Shown here: in pieces, positions 43,903 through 52,900 of the stretch | How the letters are laid out: each line of letters opens with the position of its first letter | Position numbering within the stretch: position 1 is the first letter of the stretch | NCBI RefSeq assembly: GCF_903819165.1 | Contig: NZ_CAIJCS010000014.1 | Location: 62,001 to 126,000, forward strand | Origin: Aedoeadaptatus nemausensis | GTDB lineage: Bacteria > Bacillota > Clostridia > Tissierellales > Peptoniphilaceae | Length of the DNA: 64,000 nt | Direction: 5' to 3' | Position numbers and translations under genes: made by a program | The notes under the pieces: generated by a model | The model's database searches: none | Seen by the model: only the letters and a program-made list of their open reading frames with translations | Told to the model about the DNA's origin: nothing

Positions 43903-45066
43903 ATGCTTATAACAAGACCTGCGTGGCTGGAAGTGGATCTCGATCAAGTGAAGCATAATATCGAAGAGATTAAGAGTCATTTAAAAGAAAATACGGATAT
44001 TATTTCAATCGTTAAAGCCGACGCCTATTCCTTTGGCGCGGTAGAAATAGCCAAGACAATGGTAGATAGCGGCGTCAATCATTTCGCCGTGGCATCGGGG
44101 AACGAAGGTATTTCTCTCAGAAAGGCATTGCCCTCTGTCGAAATACTCGTTTTAGGCTTTACTCCGAGAGAAGTAGCCGACAGTATGATTGAAAATAAGA
44201 TCGACATGGCCCTTTATCGATTGGACGTGGCGGAAGAGCTAAACGATCTCGCGGGACGCATGGGCAGAAAAGCCGGCGTTCATATCGCCGTAGATACGGG
44301 AATGAACAGAATAGGCTTTAAGCCCTGTAAAGAAGGCGTAGATGCCGTAGAAGCTATCAGTAAAATGGATCATATCGAAATAAAAGGTATGTTCACACAC
44401 TTTGCCAAAGCGGACAGCGATCCGGAGTTTACGAAAAAACAATACGAGCGCTACGATTGGTTTGTTCAAGAGCTTGCCAAACGCGATATATATTTAAAGC
44501 GACATGTATCAAATTCTCACGCTATTATGAATTTTAGAGAATTCGACCTGGAGTACGTTCGCCCGGGTATTATTCAATACGGAACAACGGAAGGAGATCC
44601 GGCGGGGAAAGATTACGATGTACGTTTCATCGCCCAACTAAAGGCCGACATCGCCCATGTCAAAACAATCGGTCCCGGAGAAGGCATCAGCTACGGCCAG
44701 ATTTATACAACTGATCGCGAAACCAAGGTCGCTACTCTTCCCATCGGCTATGCCGACGGGATGGAAAGATCCATGTCTGAAAAATTTGACGTATTGGTAG
44801 GTGGTAAGCGCTGCCCGCAAATCGGCAGAATTTGCATGGATCAAATGATGGTAGATGTAACCGGCGTCGACTGTAAGGTGGGCGATGAGGTCGTCATCCT
44901 CGGCCGCCAAGGCGACGAAGAGATCACCGTTGAGGAGCTTGCCGAAGCGAATAATGAAATCCCTACATCTTTCTGTACTCACTTTAAAAAGCGCTTGCCG
45001 AAAGTCTATATTAAGGGCGGTAAGCGTTATAAAACAGTCGATGAAATTTTAGGAATTGATTATTGA
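43903..45066 (+). CDS. alr: Alanine racemase
   Basis: This 387-residue PLP enzyme makes D-alanine for peptidoglycan. The PLP lysine is Lys38 in IVKADAYSFGA; the usual motif is KANAYGHG, so three positions differ. The second catalytic Tyr is in GEGISYGQIYTT, and a C-terminal beta-domain is present. The ATG at 43903 follows GGGAGG by five bases; the GTG at 43897 lies inside that Shine-Dalgarno and is rejected. It sits between ftsY and ylxM, which are adjacent in most relatives. A consensus promoter overlaps its stop codon and a terminator follows. Confidence 0.93.
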   Translation: MLITRPAWLEVDLDQVKHNIEEIKSHLKENTDIISIVKADAYSFGAVEIAKTMVDSGVNHFAVASGNEGISLRKALPSVEILVLGFTPREVADSMIENKIDMALYRLDVAEELNDLAGRMGRKAGVHIAVDTGMNRIGFKPCKEGVDAVEAISKMDHIEIKGMFTHFAKADSDPEFTKKQYERYDWFVQELAKRDIYLKRHVSNSHAIMNFREFDLEYVRPGIIQYGTTEGDPAGKDYDVRFIAQLKADIAHVKTIGPGEGISYGQIYTTDRETKVATLPIGYADGMERSMSEKFDVLVGGKRCPQIGRICMDQMMVDVTGVDCKVGDEVVILGRQGDEEITVEELAEANNEIPTSFCTHFKKRLPKVYIKGGKRYKTVDEILGIDY

Positions 45067-45091
45067 CATTAATCTAAAGAGATAGTATAAT
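45063..45091 (+). promoter_or_regulatory. Consensus promoter for ylxM-ffh, overlapping the alr stop
   Basis: TTGACA at 45063-45068 and TATAAT at 45086-45091 with a 17-bp spacer form a perfect consensus. The -35 includes the last bases of alr. The predicted start, near 45098, lies within the left arm of the terminator that follows. Confidence 0.9.
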
Positions 45092-45093
45092 TC

Positions 45094-45127
45094 ACAGGGT
45101 CAAGGATTTAACCTGACCCTGTTTTTT
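45094..45127 (+). terminator. Intrinsic terminator after alr
   Basis: A 9-bp perfect stem (45094-45102 with 45114-45122) and a T-run to 45127. Transcripts from the overlapping promoter begin inside the left arm and would lack most of it. Confidence 0.88.
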
Positions 45128-45139
45128 ATGGGAGTGATC

Positions 45140-45499
45140 ATGGATAAGACAATACACATCAATGTTTTGCTGGACTTATACGATCAATTATTGAGCGATA
45201 AGCAAAAACAAGTGATGGACCTTTATTATCGGGAAGATTATTCATTGAACGAGATTTCCGATATCGTCAACACTTCGAAACAGGCCGTTTCCGAAAATAT
45301 TAAACGAGGGGAAGCGGCACTTAATTCGTTTGAAGTGTCGTTAAGATTAGCTGAAAAGAATCGTAAATGGATAGAAGATTCCAAATGCATCCAAAAAGAA
45401 CTGGATGAGTTGAAAGCTTTTTCCGACGATCCTGCTTTTCTTTTGCTTATTCACTCGATAAAATCTCGTATAGATAAGGAGGGATACTATGATATTTGA
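45140..45499 (+). CDS. ylxM: YlxM family DNA-binding protein
   Basis: A 119-residue protein of the UPF0122 family with a sigma-70 region-4-like helix-turn-helix (LLSDKQKQVMDLYYREDYSLNEISDIVN). It is almost always next to ffh and may affect SRP. The ATG at 45140 follows GGGAGTG; an ATG at 45128 in the terminator T-run would add four residues and is less likely. It overlaps ffh by 11 bases. Confidence 0.93.
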   Translation: MDKTIHINVLLDLYDQLLSDKQKQVMDLYYREDYSLNEISDIVNTSKQAVSENIKRGEAALNSFEVSLRLAEKNRKWIEDSKCIQKELDELKAFSDDPAFLLLIHSIKSRIDKEGYYDI

Positions 45500-46826
45500 A
45501 TCCCTTGCCGACAAATTGCAAGGCACTATCGGAAAGTTGCGAGGTAAAGGAAAAGTTACCGAACAAGATGTCGATGAGGCCATGCGTGAGGTTAAACTGG
45601 CACTTTTAGAAGCGGACGTTAACTTTAGAGTCGTTAAAAAATTCGTGAAACGAGTGAAGGAACGTTCCCTCGGATCTGACGTCATGGAAAGCTTAACGCC
45701 GGGCCAACAAGTTATTAAAATCGTAATGGAAGAATTGTCCGCGCTGATGGGTGACGACGCCAAAAAAATCGATTTTTCTAAAAATCCGACGGTTATTCTA
45801 ATGGCGGGTCTCCAAGGGGCCGGTAAGACGACGACTACCGCAAAGCTGGCACGTCTCTTGAAGAAGCAAAATAAAAGACCTTTGCTCGTAGCCTGTGACG
45901 TTTACCGTCCGGCAGCTATTAAGCAGCTCGAGGTTTTAGCTTCTCAAATCGATGTTCCCGTTTATACAGAAGGTACCGATGTCGATCCTGTAGAAATTGC
46001 TACGAACAGTTTGCGACATGCCAAGGCAAAGGGCAACGATGTAGTGATCATCGATACGGCCGGCCGTCTGCACGTGGACGAAGCCTTAATGGATGAAATT
46101 AAAGGCATAAAAGAAGCTACCGATCCTACGGAAGTTCTACTGGTCCTGGATGCTATGACAGGTCAAGATGCCGTGCAAGTAGCTCAATCATTTCACGATG
46201 CAGTTTCCATCACCGGCGTCGTCTTAACAAAATTAGATGGCGATGCGCGTGGAGGCGCGGCACTTTCTATTCGATCGGTTACCGATGTTCCGATTAAGTT
46301 TATCGCCTTAGGTGAAAAGCTTGATGCTCTCGAGGTATTCCACCCCGATCGCATGGCGAAACGTATCCTGGGAATGGGAGACGTTGTCGGTTTAATCGAG
46401 AAGGCGGAAGAATTCGTCGATGAAAAAAAAGCGAAAGAATTAGAAGAAAAAATTCGCTCGCAAACTTTCACATTTGACGACTTTTTGGATCAAATGCAAC
46501 AAATGCGAAAACTCGGTCCCCTTGAAGATTTACTCGGCATGTTGCCGGGAATGAACAATAAAGCCTTGAAGAATATGAAAATCGACGAGAAGGAATTTGC
46601 TCGTGTCGAGGCCATTATCCAGTCGATGACGAAAAAGGAGAGAACACATCCTGAAATTATCGACAGCTCGCGCAGAAAGCGAATTGCTCAAGGCTCGGGC
46701 ACCGATGTCAGACAAGTTAACGCGCTCCTGAAACAGTTTAAAGATCTTAAAAAGATGATGAAAAAACTGGGAGCCATGGGTGGCGGAAAAGGCAAACGCA
46801 AGATGAAAATGCCTTTTCCCTTTTAA
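45489..46826 (+). CDS. ffh: Signal recognition particle protein Ffh
   Basis: This 445-residue GTPase binds signal peptides and the SRP RNA. The NG domain has [15 protein letters not shown] near residue 105, [22 protein letters not shown] and [14 protein letters not shown]. The C-terminal M domain is rich in Met and Lys ([18 protein letters not shown]). A good Shine-Dalgarno (GGAGG) is in the end of ylxM. The SRP RNA gene is not seen in the window. Confidence 0.97.
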   Translation: MIFESLADKLQGTIGKLRGKGKVTEQDVDEAMREVKLALLEADVNFRVVKKFVKRVKERSLGSDVMESLTPGQQVIKIVMEELSALMGDDAKKIDFSKNPTVILMAGLQGAGKTTTTAKLARLLKKQNKRPLLVACDVYRPAAIKQLEVLASQIDVPVYTEGTDVDPVEIATNSLRHAKAKGNDVVIIDTAGRLHVDEALMDEIKGIKEATDPTEVLLVLDAMTGQDAVQVAQSFHDAVSITGVVLTKLDGDARGGAALSIRSVTDVPIKFIALGEKLDALEVFHPDRMAKRILGMGDVVGLIEKAEEFVDEKKAKELEEKIRSQTFTFDDFLDQMQQMRKLGPLEDLLGMLPGMNNKALKNMKIDEKEFARVEAIIQSMTKKERTHPEIIDSSRRKRIAQGSGTDVRQVNALLKQFKDLKKMMKKLGAMGGGKGKRKMKMPFPF

Positions 46827-46849
46827 ACAGAAATTTATGGGAGGAAAGA

Positions 46850-47365
46850 ATGGCGGTAAAAATCAGATTAAAGAGAATGGGTTCTAAGAAAAGTCCTTTT
46901 TACAGAATTGTAGTAGCAGAATCCAGAAAACCGAGAGATGGTCGCTTCATCGAAGAGATTGGTTATTACAATCCTTTAACGGAGCCGAAAATCTTAAGGG
47001 TTGACGCAGATAAGGCGAACAACTGGATTAAAAACGGCGCTAAACCGACGACGACCGTCGACCGCCTATTCAAAGAAAATGCAGTTTACGAAGCAACCGG
47101 TAACTATGACAATACCGATGTTCAAAAGGCAAAACGTGAAGAAGAAAAAGCTCAAGCAGCGAAGGCACGTGCTGAAAGAGAAGCTGAATTAGATCGCCTC
47201 GAAGAAGAAGAAAAAGAACGCAAGGCTAAAGAAGCCGAAGCAGCCAAGGCAAAAGCAGAAGCTGAAGCAGCTGCAGCAGCAGAAGAAGAGGCTGCTGAAG
47301 AAGCCGATGAAGAAGCTGAAGAAACAGAAGAAGCGGAAGCTGAAGAAGCAACGGAAGAAGCTTAA
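46850..47365 (+). CDS. rpsP: 30S ribosomal protein S16 with long acidic tail
   Basis: Residues 1-80 are a standard S16 ([20 protein letters not shown], then [12 protein letters not shown]), enough for the 16S rRNA-binding function. The remaining 90 residues are a Glu/Ala/Lys-rich run that predicts as one long helix and becomes strongly acidic, ending EEATEEA. Typical S16 is 80-95 residues. The base S16 fold is complete. The reading frame runs unbroken to the stop, so this looks like a real extension. The start has GGGAGG. Confidence 0.96.
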   Translation: MAVKIRLKRMGSKKSPFYRIVVAESRKPRDGRFIEEIGYYNPLTEPKILRVDADKANNWIKNGAKPTTTVDRLFKENAVYEATGNYDNTDVQKAKREEEKAQAAKARAEREAELDRLEEEEKERKAKEAEAAKAKAEAEAAAAAEEEAAEEADEEAEETEEAEAEEATEEA

Positions 47366-47392
47366 GTTTCATACACTTGAGGAGGTGAGACT

Positions 47393-47632
47393 ATGGAGGA
47401 ATTAGTTTGCTACATCGTCTCTAAACTCGTTGACAATCCCGACGCCGTCGAAGTCATTGAAACGAGAGAAGAAGATCGGGTTCATATACAGGTTTATATT
47501 GCACCGGAAGATATGGGACAAGTGATCGGAAGACAGGGCAAAATTGCCCGCTCGATTCGAAGCATTATTAAAGCCGTCGGCACTAAAGAACAGGTGATGG
47601 TATCGGTGGATTTCGATGAGCGGGAAGAATAA
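47393..47632 (+). CDS. khpA: KH-domain RNA-binding protein KhpA
   Basis: A 79-residue KH-domain protein with the GXXG loop in DMGQVIGRQGKIARSIRSI. It binds RNA together with KhpB/Jag and lies between rpsP and rimM as in other Bacillota. GAGGTGAG precedes the ATG. It overlaps rimM by 17 bases. Confidence 0.95.
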   Translation: MEELVCYIVSKLVDNPDAVEVIETREEDRVHIQVYIAPEDMGQVIGRQGKIARSIRSIIKAVGTKEQVMVSVDFDEREE

Positions 47633-48116
47633 AGTTCTCGTCGGCGAAATCACATCGGCTCATGGTATCCGGGGAATGGTAAAAGTTTATCCCTCAACGG
47701 ATACACCCGAGCGATTAGCGGAAATTGAGCGTATCTATCTGGGAGAGGAATCATCTCTTCGAGAGATCGAGTCTTCATCGGTACAGAAATCCATGGTGCT
47801 TTTAAAAATAGAAGGCATCGACGACAGAAATGCGTCCGAACGGCTGCGAGGCGTAAAACTCTACATTCCCATAGAGGATCGTAAGCCCTTAGAAGAAGGA
47901 CAATATTTCATCGAGGATTTACTTGAGCTTCCCGTATTTACAACAGATGGGAAGCATATTGGAGAAGTTTCCGATATTATGACGCAACACGTTAACGACA
48001 TTCTCGTCGTTCGGAAAGACGATAAGGAACACTTGATTCCGTTCGTCCGCGCCTTTATTAAAAAGGTAGAAGAAGATCGTATCGTCGTAGATCCCATTGA
48101 GGGGATGCTGTCATGA
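47616..48116 (+). CDS. rimM: 16S rRNA maturation factor RimM
   Basis: A 166-residue 30S assembly factor with N-terminal RimM barrel (VGEITSAHGIRGMVKVYPSTD) and a C-terminal PRC-like domain (LIPFVRAFIKKVEEDRIVV). It starts inside khpA and overlaps trmD by four bases. The partner S19 is outside the window. Confidence 0.95.
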   Translation: MSGKNKVLVGEITSAHGIRGMVKVYPSTDTPERLAEIERIYLGEESSLREIESSSVQKSMVLLKIEGIDDRNASERLRGVKLYIPIEDRKPLEEGQYFIEDLLELPVFTTDGKHIGEVSDIMTQHVNDILVVRKDDKEHLIPFVRAFIKKVEEDRIVVDPIEGMLS

Positions 48117-48862
48117 GGTTTACCGTATTATCTCTTTTTCCCGAGTTTGTGGAAGCTATGGCGGATTATTCCGTTATCGGCCGAGGCGTTCAGTCCGGTC
48201 TTATATCTTTGGAATGTGTCGATATTCGCGACTATACCTTGGATAAGCACAATAATGTGGACGATTACGGTTACGGAGGCGGACCCGGAATGGTATTGCA
48301 ACCGCAGCCTGTCGTGGATGCGATCTTGAAAAATCGCGGTTGGGAAGGGCATGTAATCCATCTTTCCCCGAGAGGTAAGGTTTTGACACAGGAAAAAGTA
48401 GAAGAGCTTTCCAAAAAAGAACACATCGTCCTCGTAAACGGACATTATGAAGGTATCGATCAAAGGGTGTTGGACCATTACATCGATGAAGAAATTTCCA
48501 TCGGTGATTACGTACTTTCAGGTGGAGAATTAGGATCGATGATTCTAATCGATGCGGTAAGTCGTTTAATTCCCGGCGTCTTGAGTAATCAAGATTCTGC
48601 AATCGAGGAGTCTCATTCAAGCGGGATTCTGGAACACGGTCACTACACGAGACCTTATAATTTCAGGGGTTATCGCGTACCCGATATCCTTTTAAGTGGA
48701 AATCATAAAAAAATTGAAGACTATCGACGAAAAGAGTCTCTCAAGGTGACTTACTTACGTCGTCCCGATCTACTAGGATCGGCTGAACTCTCTTCATCGG
48801 ATATAGATTATTTGAGAGCATTAAAAAAACAGATTAAGGAGGAGAAAAATGGACATCATTAA
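48113..48862 (+). CDS. trmD: tRNA (guanine-37-N1)-methyltransferase
   Basis: This 249-residue SPOUT methyltransferase modifies G37 to prevent frameshifting. The knot motif is [14 protein letters not shown] near residue 50, and HYEGIDQRV and [12 protein letters not shown] are present. The overlap with rimM and with rplS (14 bases) shows it is part of the ribosomal operon. Confidence 0.96.
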   Translation: MRFTVLSLFPEFVEAMADYSVIGRGVQSGLISLECVDIRDYTLDKHNNVDDYGYGGGPGMVLQPQPVVDAILKNRGWEGHVIHLSPRGKVLTQEKVEELSKKEHIVLVNGHYEGIDQRVLDHYIDEEISIGDYVLSGGELGSMILIDAVSRLIPGVLSNQDSAIEESHSSGILEHGHYTRPYNFRGYRVPDILLSGNHKKIEDYRRKESLKVTYLRRPDLLGSAELSSSDIDYLRALKKQIKEEKNGHH

Positions 48863-49193
48863 ATCCATTGAACAAGAACAATTAAAAGACAATGTACCTG
48901 AGTTTAAAGCAGGGGATACGGTTGTCGTAAACTACCGCATTATCGAAGGTTCCAGAGAGCGTATCCAAGCTTTTGAAGGTACTGTTATTAAACGTCAAGG
49001 TGGCGGCATCGGCGAAACCTTTACCGTCAGAAGATTATCCTATGGTGTAGGTGTGGAAAGAACTTTCCCCGTTCACTCTCCGAGAATTGCGGACATTAAG
49101 GTAGTTAAACGCGGTAAAGTACGTCGCGCTAAACTTTACTATTTACGTTCTCGTCAAGGTAAGGCAGCTAAAGTTAAAGAAAAGAAGTTTTAA
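48849..49193 (+). CDS. rplS: 50S ribosomal protein L19
   Basis: A 114-residue protein with [33 protein letters not shown] and [15 protein letters not shown], all typical of L19. AAGGAGG precedes the ATG. It ends the ffh-rplS unit; a weak hairpin follows. Confidence 0.96.
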   Translation: MDIIKSIEQEQLKDNVPEFKAGDTVVVNYRIIEGSRERIQAFEGTVIKRQGGGIGETFTVRRLSYGVGVERTFPVHSPRIADIKVVKRGKVRRAKLYYLRSRQGKAAKVKEKKF

Positions 49194-49197
49194 TGTA

Positions 49198-49225
49198 AAT
49201 AGGCATTGCGAACGCGGTGCCTATT
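49198..49225 (+). terminator. Weak hairpin after rplS
   Basis: An 8-bp stem, 49198-49205 with 49218-49225, twelve-base loop. The following bases have only three Ts in a row, so termination may be partial. Confidence 0.5.
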
Positions 49226-49259
49226 CTTTGTACATTGAACTAAGAAAGTAGCAGGTGCC

Positions 49260-50927
49260 ATGAAAAAATTATTTACAATACTTGTGGTCTTCGCCCTTCT
49301 TTTATTTGGAGGCTTTACCGTAATAAACAAAGCTAAGGGTAGTAATCAATATTCGAAATTTTCCGAGTCTTTTCATGTTATTTACGGAGACCGCGTTTTA
49401 CCAAAAGAACAGACAATGCGTGAAGACGGTCAATTTTACCTCTCTTTAGAGGCCATAAAGGAAAACTTCGATGATAGCGCTCATTACGACGAAGGAAAAA
49501 ATGCCGTTGTCTTCAATAACAAATTGGGAGAAAAAATCCTTCCCCTGGACAGCAATGAAGGCAGCATTAACGGAGGTAAAATCGGCCTGCGAGATCCCAT
49601 TGTCAAAAAAGACGATCATATTTATGTGCCTGTCGAGGCTTTTGTCCACGATTACCACGTTATCATGCACTACAATAAAGATAAAAATGTGTTGCTTATT
49701 GACGACCGCAATACGAGTTATGCTACGGGGAAACTTTCCGGAGACGGGGTAAATTTACGTGAAGAAGCCACGACTAATTCACCGATTATGGCGACACTGA
49801 AAGCCGACAGTGATCTCATTGTCTTTGGAAAAGAGAACGACTGGTATCATGTACGCGAACGGGACGGCCTCTTAGGTTGGATTCGCGAAGATAATATTTC
49901 CGTGGAAACTTTAGACGGTGAATACGTGAAGAAGAGCGATGAGCCGACCTATTCAGCGGTAAAAAAGCCATTGAATATTACCTATGACTACACCTATGCA
50001 CAAGTAAAAGACAGTGTAGTTCAAAATATTAAGCCCATTGAGGGACTGGATGTCATCATTCCGACTTGGTTTTCCGTTGAAAATGCCAACGGGGACATTA
50101 AAGATCGAGGGGATATTCGTTATGTGGAAAATTACGCAAAACTAGGCATCGACACCTGGGCCTATTTGGACAACAGTTTCGATCCCGAGTTGACCCATGC
50201 CTTTTTACAAAATGAAGAAGCGCGTAAAAAAGCCGTTGGCTTACTTGTCAATTTGACGAAATCCTATGGCATGAAGGGCATTAATATCGATTTTGAGAAT
50301 ACGAAACTGGAAGACCGCGACGGTATTACCACTTTCGTTCGTGAAGTAGCGGAAGCTGCCAAAGCGGAAAACTTGTTGGTATCCGTATGCGTTACGCCCC
50401 AGATTTCTAAAGATGTAGAAGATGAGTTATATGATCGCAAGGCTCTCGCCGAGGTAAGTGATTACGTCGTATTAATGGCCTACGATCAGCACTGGGGTAC
50501 GTCTCAAAAGGCGGGATCCGTCGCCGAATATAAATGGGTCGAAGGGAATGTTAACTTAAGCTTAAAAGACATTCCTCCGGAAAAATTCATCTTATCCGTT
50601 CCCTTCTATGCACGTTTATGGCAGGAGCAGGATTCCAAAATGACGTCTCAAGCCGTAGGTATGAAGACCACGGCGGATTATGTAGCATCTCACAATTTAG
50701 AGCCTGTATGGGACGAGGATGCCAAGCAATACGCCATTCAGCAGGAGGTCAACGGCAATTCGGAGAAGATATGGATCGAAAACGGAGATTCTGTCGCATG
50801 GAAAGTATCCCTTATGCGGAAGTACAATCTTGCCGGTATTTCATCCTGGCGTCTCGGCTTTGAGACTCCCGATGTATGGACGACGATTCACGATCAATTC
50901 GGTAAATATAGATATCCTTATCAATAA
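49260..50927 (+). CDS. Secreted glycosyl hydrolase family 18 with SH3 and stalk domains
   Basis: This 555-residue wall protein has one N-terminal membrane or signal segment (LFTILVVFALLLFGGFTV). Residues about 35-150 form a copper-amine-oxidase-like stalk domain, and 155-220 a bacterial SH3 domain (GDGVNLREEATTNSPIMATL). The GH18 barrel runs from about 240 to 550. The catalytic Glu is about residue 346 in GINIDFEN; the Asp four before it in classic chitinases is Asn, as in the YaaH/SleL group. It probably cuts peptidoglycan or another glycan. The unit ends before a new promoter. Confidence 0.9.
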   Translation: MKKLFTILVVFALLLFGGFTVINKAKGSNQYSKFSESFHVIYGDRVLPKEQTMREDGQFYLSLEAIKENFDDSAHYDEGKNAVVFNNKLGEKILPLDSNEGSINGGKIGLRDPIVKKDDHIYVPVEAFVHDYHVIMHYNKDKNVLLIDDRNTSYATGKLSGDGVNLREEATTNSPIMATLKADSDLIVFGKENDWYHVRERDGLLGWIREDNISVETLDGEYVKKSDEPTYSAVKKPLNITYDYTYAQVKDSVVQNIKPIEGLDVIIPTWFSVENANGDIKDRGDIRYVENYAKLGIDTWAYLDNSFDPELTHAFLQNEEARKKAVGLLVNLTKSYGMKGINIDFENTKLEDRDGITTFVREVAEAAKAENLLVSVCVTPQISKDVEDELYDRKALAEVSDYVVLMAYDQHWGTSQKAGSVAEYKWVEGNVNLSLKDIPPEKFILSVPFYARLWQEQDSKMTSQAVGMKTTADYVASHNLEPVWDEDAKQYAIQQEVNGNSEKIWIENGDSVAWKVSLMRKYNLAGISSWRLGFETPDVWTTIHDQFGKYRYPYQ

Positions 50928-50955
50928 TTGCAAAAAGCCGATATTTTGATATAAT
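50928..50955 (+). promoter_or_regulatory. Promoter for the phospholipase-like gene
   Basis: TTGCAA at 50928-50933, 16-bp spacer and TATAAT at 50950-50955 with TGA before it. Confidence 0.7.
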
Positions 50956-50988
50956 TAGAGTATATGGAATATTAACAAAGGAGTGTTC

Positions 50989-51624
50989 ATGGTACCTGAA
51001 ACACATAGGATAGTAGCCGGAGGATTGGATCAGTACTTTAAATCCACCTTCGGCGTGGAGCTTGATCAAACTAAGCTTTTACGCGGATCGATCGCTCCCG
51101 ACATTTATTCGAAATACAAATTTATTCCCCATTACTACGATGAAAGTATCGATTATATCGTCGAAAATATTGTGCGTTTAGTTCCTTATATGTCTGAGAT
51201 CCTTCTCGACACACCGTGGAGCAAGCTTTTGATTCATGCCATCAGCTATAAAATCGGCGTCATCAGTCACTATCTTTGTGACTATATGACCCATCCTCAT
51301 GCGCGACGCATTCGCTGCACATCAATGCAGGATCTGAGGGAGCACTTGCTTTATGAGAGAGAATTAAACCGACATGTACGTTCCAACGGCCTGGATCTCG
51401 ATATGGCAAACGGTGAAGTGAGCCATCCTCTTTTCGTTGAAAGAGAGGAGCTTCGCGTCATGGTAAAAGGAAAGATCGAGTCCGCCGTGGAAACATACCT
51501 GGAAGAAAACATCAGCTTTGCAAATGACGCTGCATCGGCATATGGGCTGAATGTTACGATTATGAAATTAGTATGTGAAGCCGCATACGGCTACGCTGTA
51601 ACGCGACAAGTTCAAATGGCATAA
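50989..51624 (+). CDS. Zinc-dependent phospholipase C family protein
   Basis: This 211-residue protein has the metal-binding pattern of the family: His6 in PETHRIVAGG, Asp in GSIAPDIYS, His in FIPHYYDES and the paired histidines in GVISHYLCDYMTHPHARR. It lacks a signal peptide. Clostridial members of this group are annotated from the fold and have not been shown to cut phospholipids. The ATG at 50989 is five bases after AAAGGAG; a GTG six bases upstream lies inside that site and is rejected. Confidence 0.8.
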   Translation: MVPETHRIVAGGLDQYFKSTFGVELDQTKLLRGSIAPDIYSKYKFIPHYYDESIDYIVENIVRLVPYMSEILLDTPWSKLLIHAISYKIGVISHYLCDYMTHPHARRIRCTSMQDLREHLLYERELNRHVRSNGLDLDMANGEVSHPLFVEREELRVMVKGKIESAVETYLEENISFANDAASAYGLNVTIMKLVCEAAYGYAVTRQVQMA

Positions 51625-51629
51625 CCTGA

Positions 51630-51832
51630 GAAAAGAAGCGACGCAAAATACGCTCATATACAGCGAGGCGGGATGGTGCAAGCCGCCGATGAGTATTTGC
51701 CGAGAACATCTTGGAGGTTCTGTTCTCAAAAGGACAGACGGTATTATCCGTTAACTTATAATAGAGTATGAAGTACTTGAAGTGGTGGCATAGCGAATTT
51801 TTCGTCCAAGTGATGAAAAATTCGCTTTTTTT
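51630..51832 (+). ncRNA. T-box leader, asparagine specific
   Basis: This tRNA-sensing leader precedes asnA. The T-box region is AAGTGGTGGCATAGCG at 51780-51795, with TGGC pairing expected for tRNA-Asn, whose discriminator base is G. Stem I is formed by 5-prime AAATACGCTCAT and 3-prime ATGAGTATTT arms with the apical GGCGGGATGGTGCAAGCCGCC-type loop. The specifier is AAC at 51705-51707, an asparagine codon, followed by A. No clear separate promoter was found, so transcription may start inside the upstream gene. Confidence 0.88.
51792..51832 (+). terminator. T-box terminator before asnA
   Basis: A 12-bp stem (51792-51803 with 51815-51826) and seven Ts, directly after the T-box core. Confidence 0.9.
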
Positions 51833-51843
51833 AAGGAGAAAAG

Positions 51844-52842
51844 ATGAGAAACAATTCGGAAGCAACGAAATTTACAATAAAAGAGACGCAAATTGCGATT
51901 AAAAGTATAAAAGATTATTTTGAGAGAGATTTGGCCAATACCCTTAATTTAACTCGGGTATCGGCGCCTCTATTTGTACGGCCGGAAACCGGTCTTAACG
52001 ATAATCTCAGCGGCGTAGAAAAAGCAGTAGGTTTTAAACTGAGAAAATATGACATCGATGTAGAGATCGTGCAGTCATTGGCTAAGTGGAAGCGTAATGC
52101 TTTAAAAGTTTATGATTTCGGCTACTATGAAGGGCTTTACACGGATATGAACGCCATTCGGCCCGATGAATTCGTCGACGCTACCCACTCTATTTATGTA
52201 GATCAGTGGGACTGGGAGAAAGTTATTCGCAAAGAAGATCGTACGAGCGATTATCTACACTTCATTGTATCCGAAATTTACTCCGTATTTCTCAGAACTG
52301 AAACCTATATAAACAGCGTGTATCCATATTTGCTGACGAAAAAATTACCGAGCTCTATTTATTTTATGACGGCTCAGGAATTGGAAGATATGTATCCCGA
52401 TCTTACGCCCAAGGAACGGGAGGATGCCATTTGTCGCGAAAAAAAGGCCGTATTCTTACAAGGTATCGGCGGTGAGCTTGAAAGCGGCGAATCTCATGAC
52501 GGTAGAAGCCCGGACTACGATGACTGGGAATTAAACGGAGATATTTTATTCTACAATCCCATAACGGATTCGGCGCTTGAGCTATCGTCAATGGGAATCC
52601 GTGTCGACGAGGAAAGTTTAAAGCGTCAATTGGAAATTGCCGATATGACCGATCGTATGGAAATGGACTACCACAAAAATTTAATGGCCGGAGATTTGCC
52701 TTACACGGTGGGGGGCGGCATCGGTCAGTCCAGAATCTGTATGTTTTTCTTGGAAAAGAAATCTATCGCCGAGGTTCAAGCCTCCGTCTGGCCGGATTCT
52801 TTTATAATGGAAGCTAAGTTACGGGGAGAAGACATATTATAA
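51844..52842 (+). CDS. asnA: Aspartate--ammonia ligase
   Basis: This 332-residue ATP-dependent enzyme makes asparagine from aspartate and ammonia. It resembles a class II synthetase core: RVSAPLFVRPETGLNDNLSG, SLAKWKRNALKVYDF and GGGIGQSRICMFFL are typical. Control by an asparagine T-box upstream agrees with the product. AAGGAG precedes the ATG. Confidence 0.95.
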   Translation: MRNNSEATKFTIKETQIAIKSIKDYFERDLANTLNLTRVSAPLFVRPETGLNDNLSGVEKAVGFKLRKYDIDVEIVQSLAKWKRNALKVYDFGYYEGLYTDMNAIRPDEFVDATHSIYVDQWDWEKVIRKEDRTSDYLHFIVSEIYSVFLRTETYINSVYPYLLTKKLPSSIYFMTAQELEDMYPDLTPKEREDAICREKKAVFLQGIGGELESGESHDGRSPDYDDWELNGDILFYNPITDSALELSSMGIRVDEESLKRQLEIADMTDRMEMDYHKNLMAGDLPYTVGGGIGQSRICMFFLEKKSIAEVQASVWPDSFIMEAKLRGEDIL

Positions 52843-52848
52843 AATCAG

Positions 52849-52877
52849 GTGAAGTCTTTTCGTCTTTATGGTAAAAT
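52849..52877 (+). promoter_or_regulatory. Extended -10 promoter before the gene at 52901
   Basis: TGGTAAAAT at 52869-52877 is an extended -10 with one mismatch; the -35 position (52849-52854, GTGAAG) is poor. Confidence 0.5.
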
Positions 52878-52900
52878 GTTAAACGATAAGGAGGAAAAGC

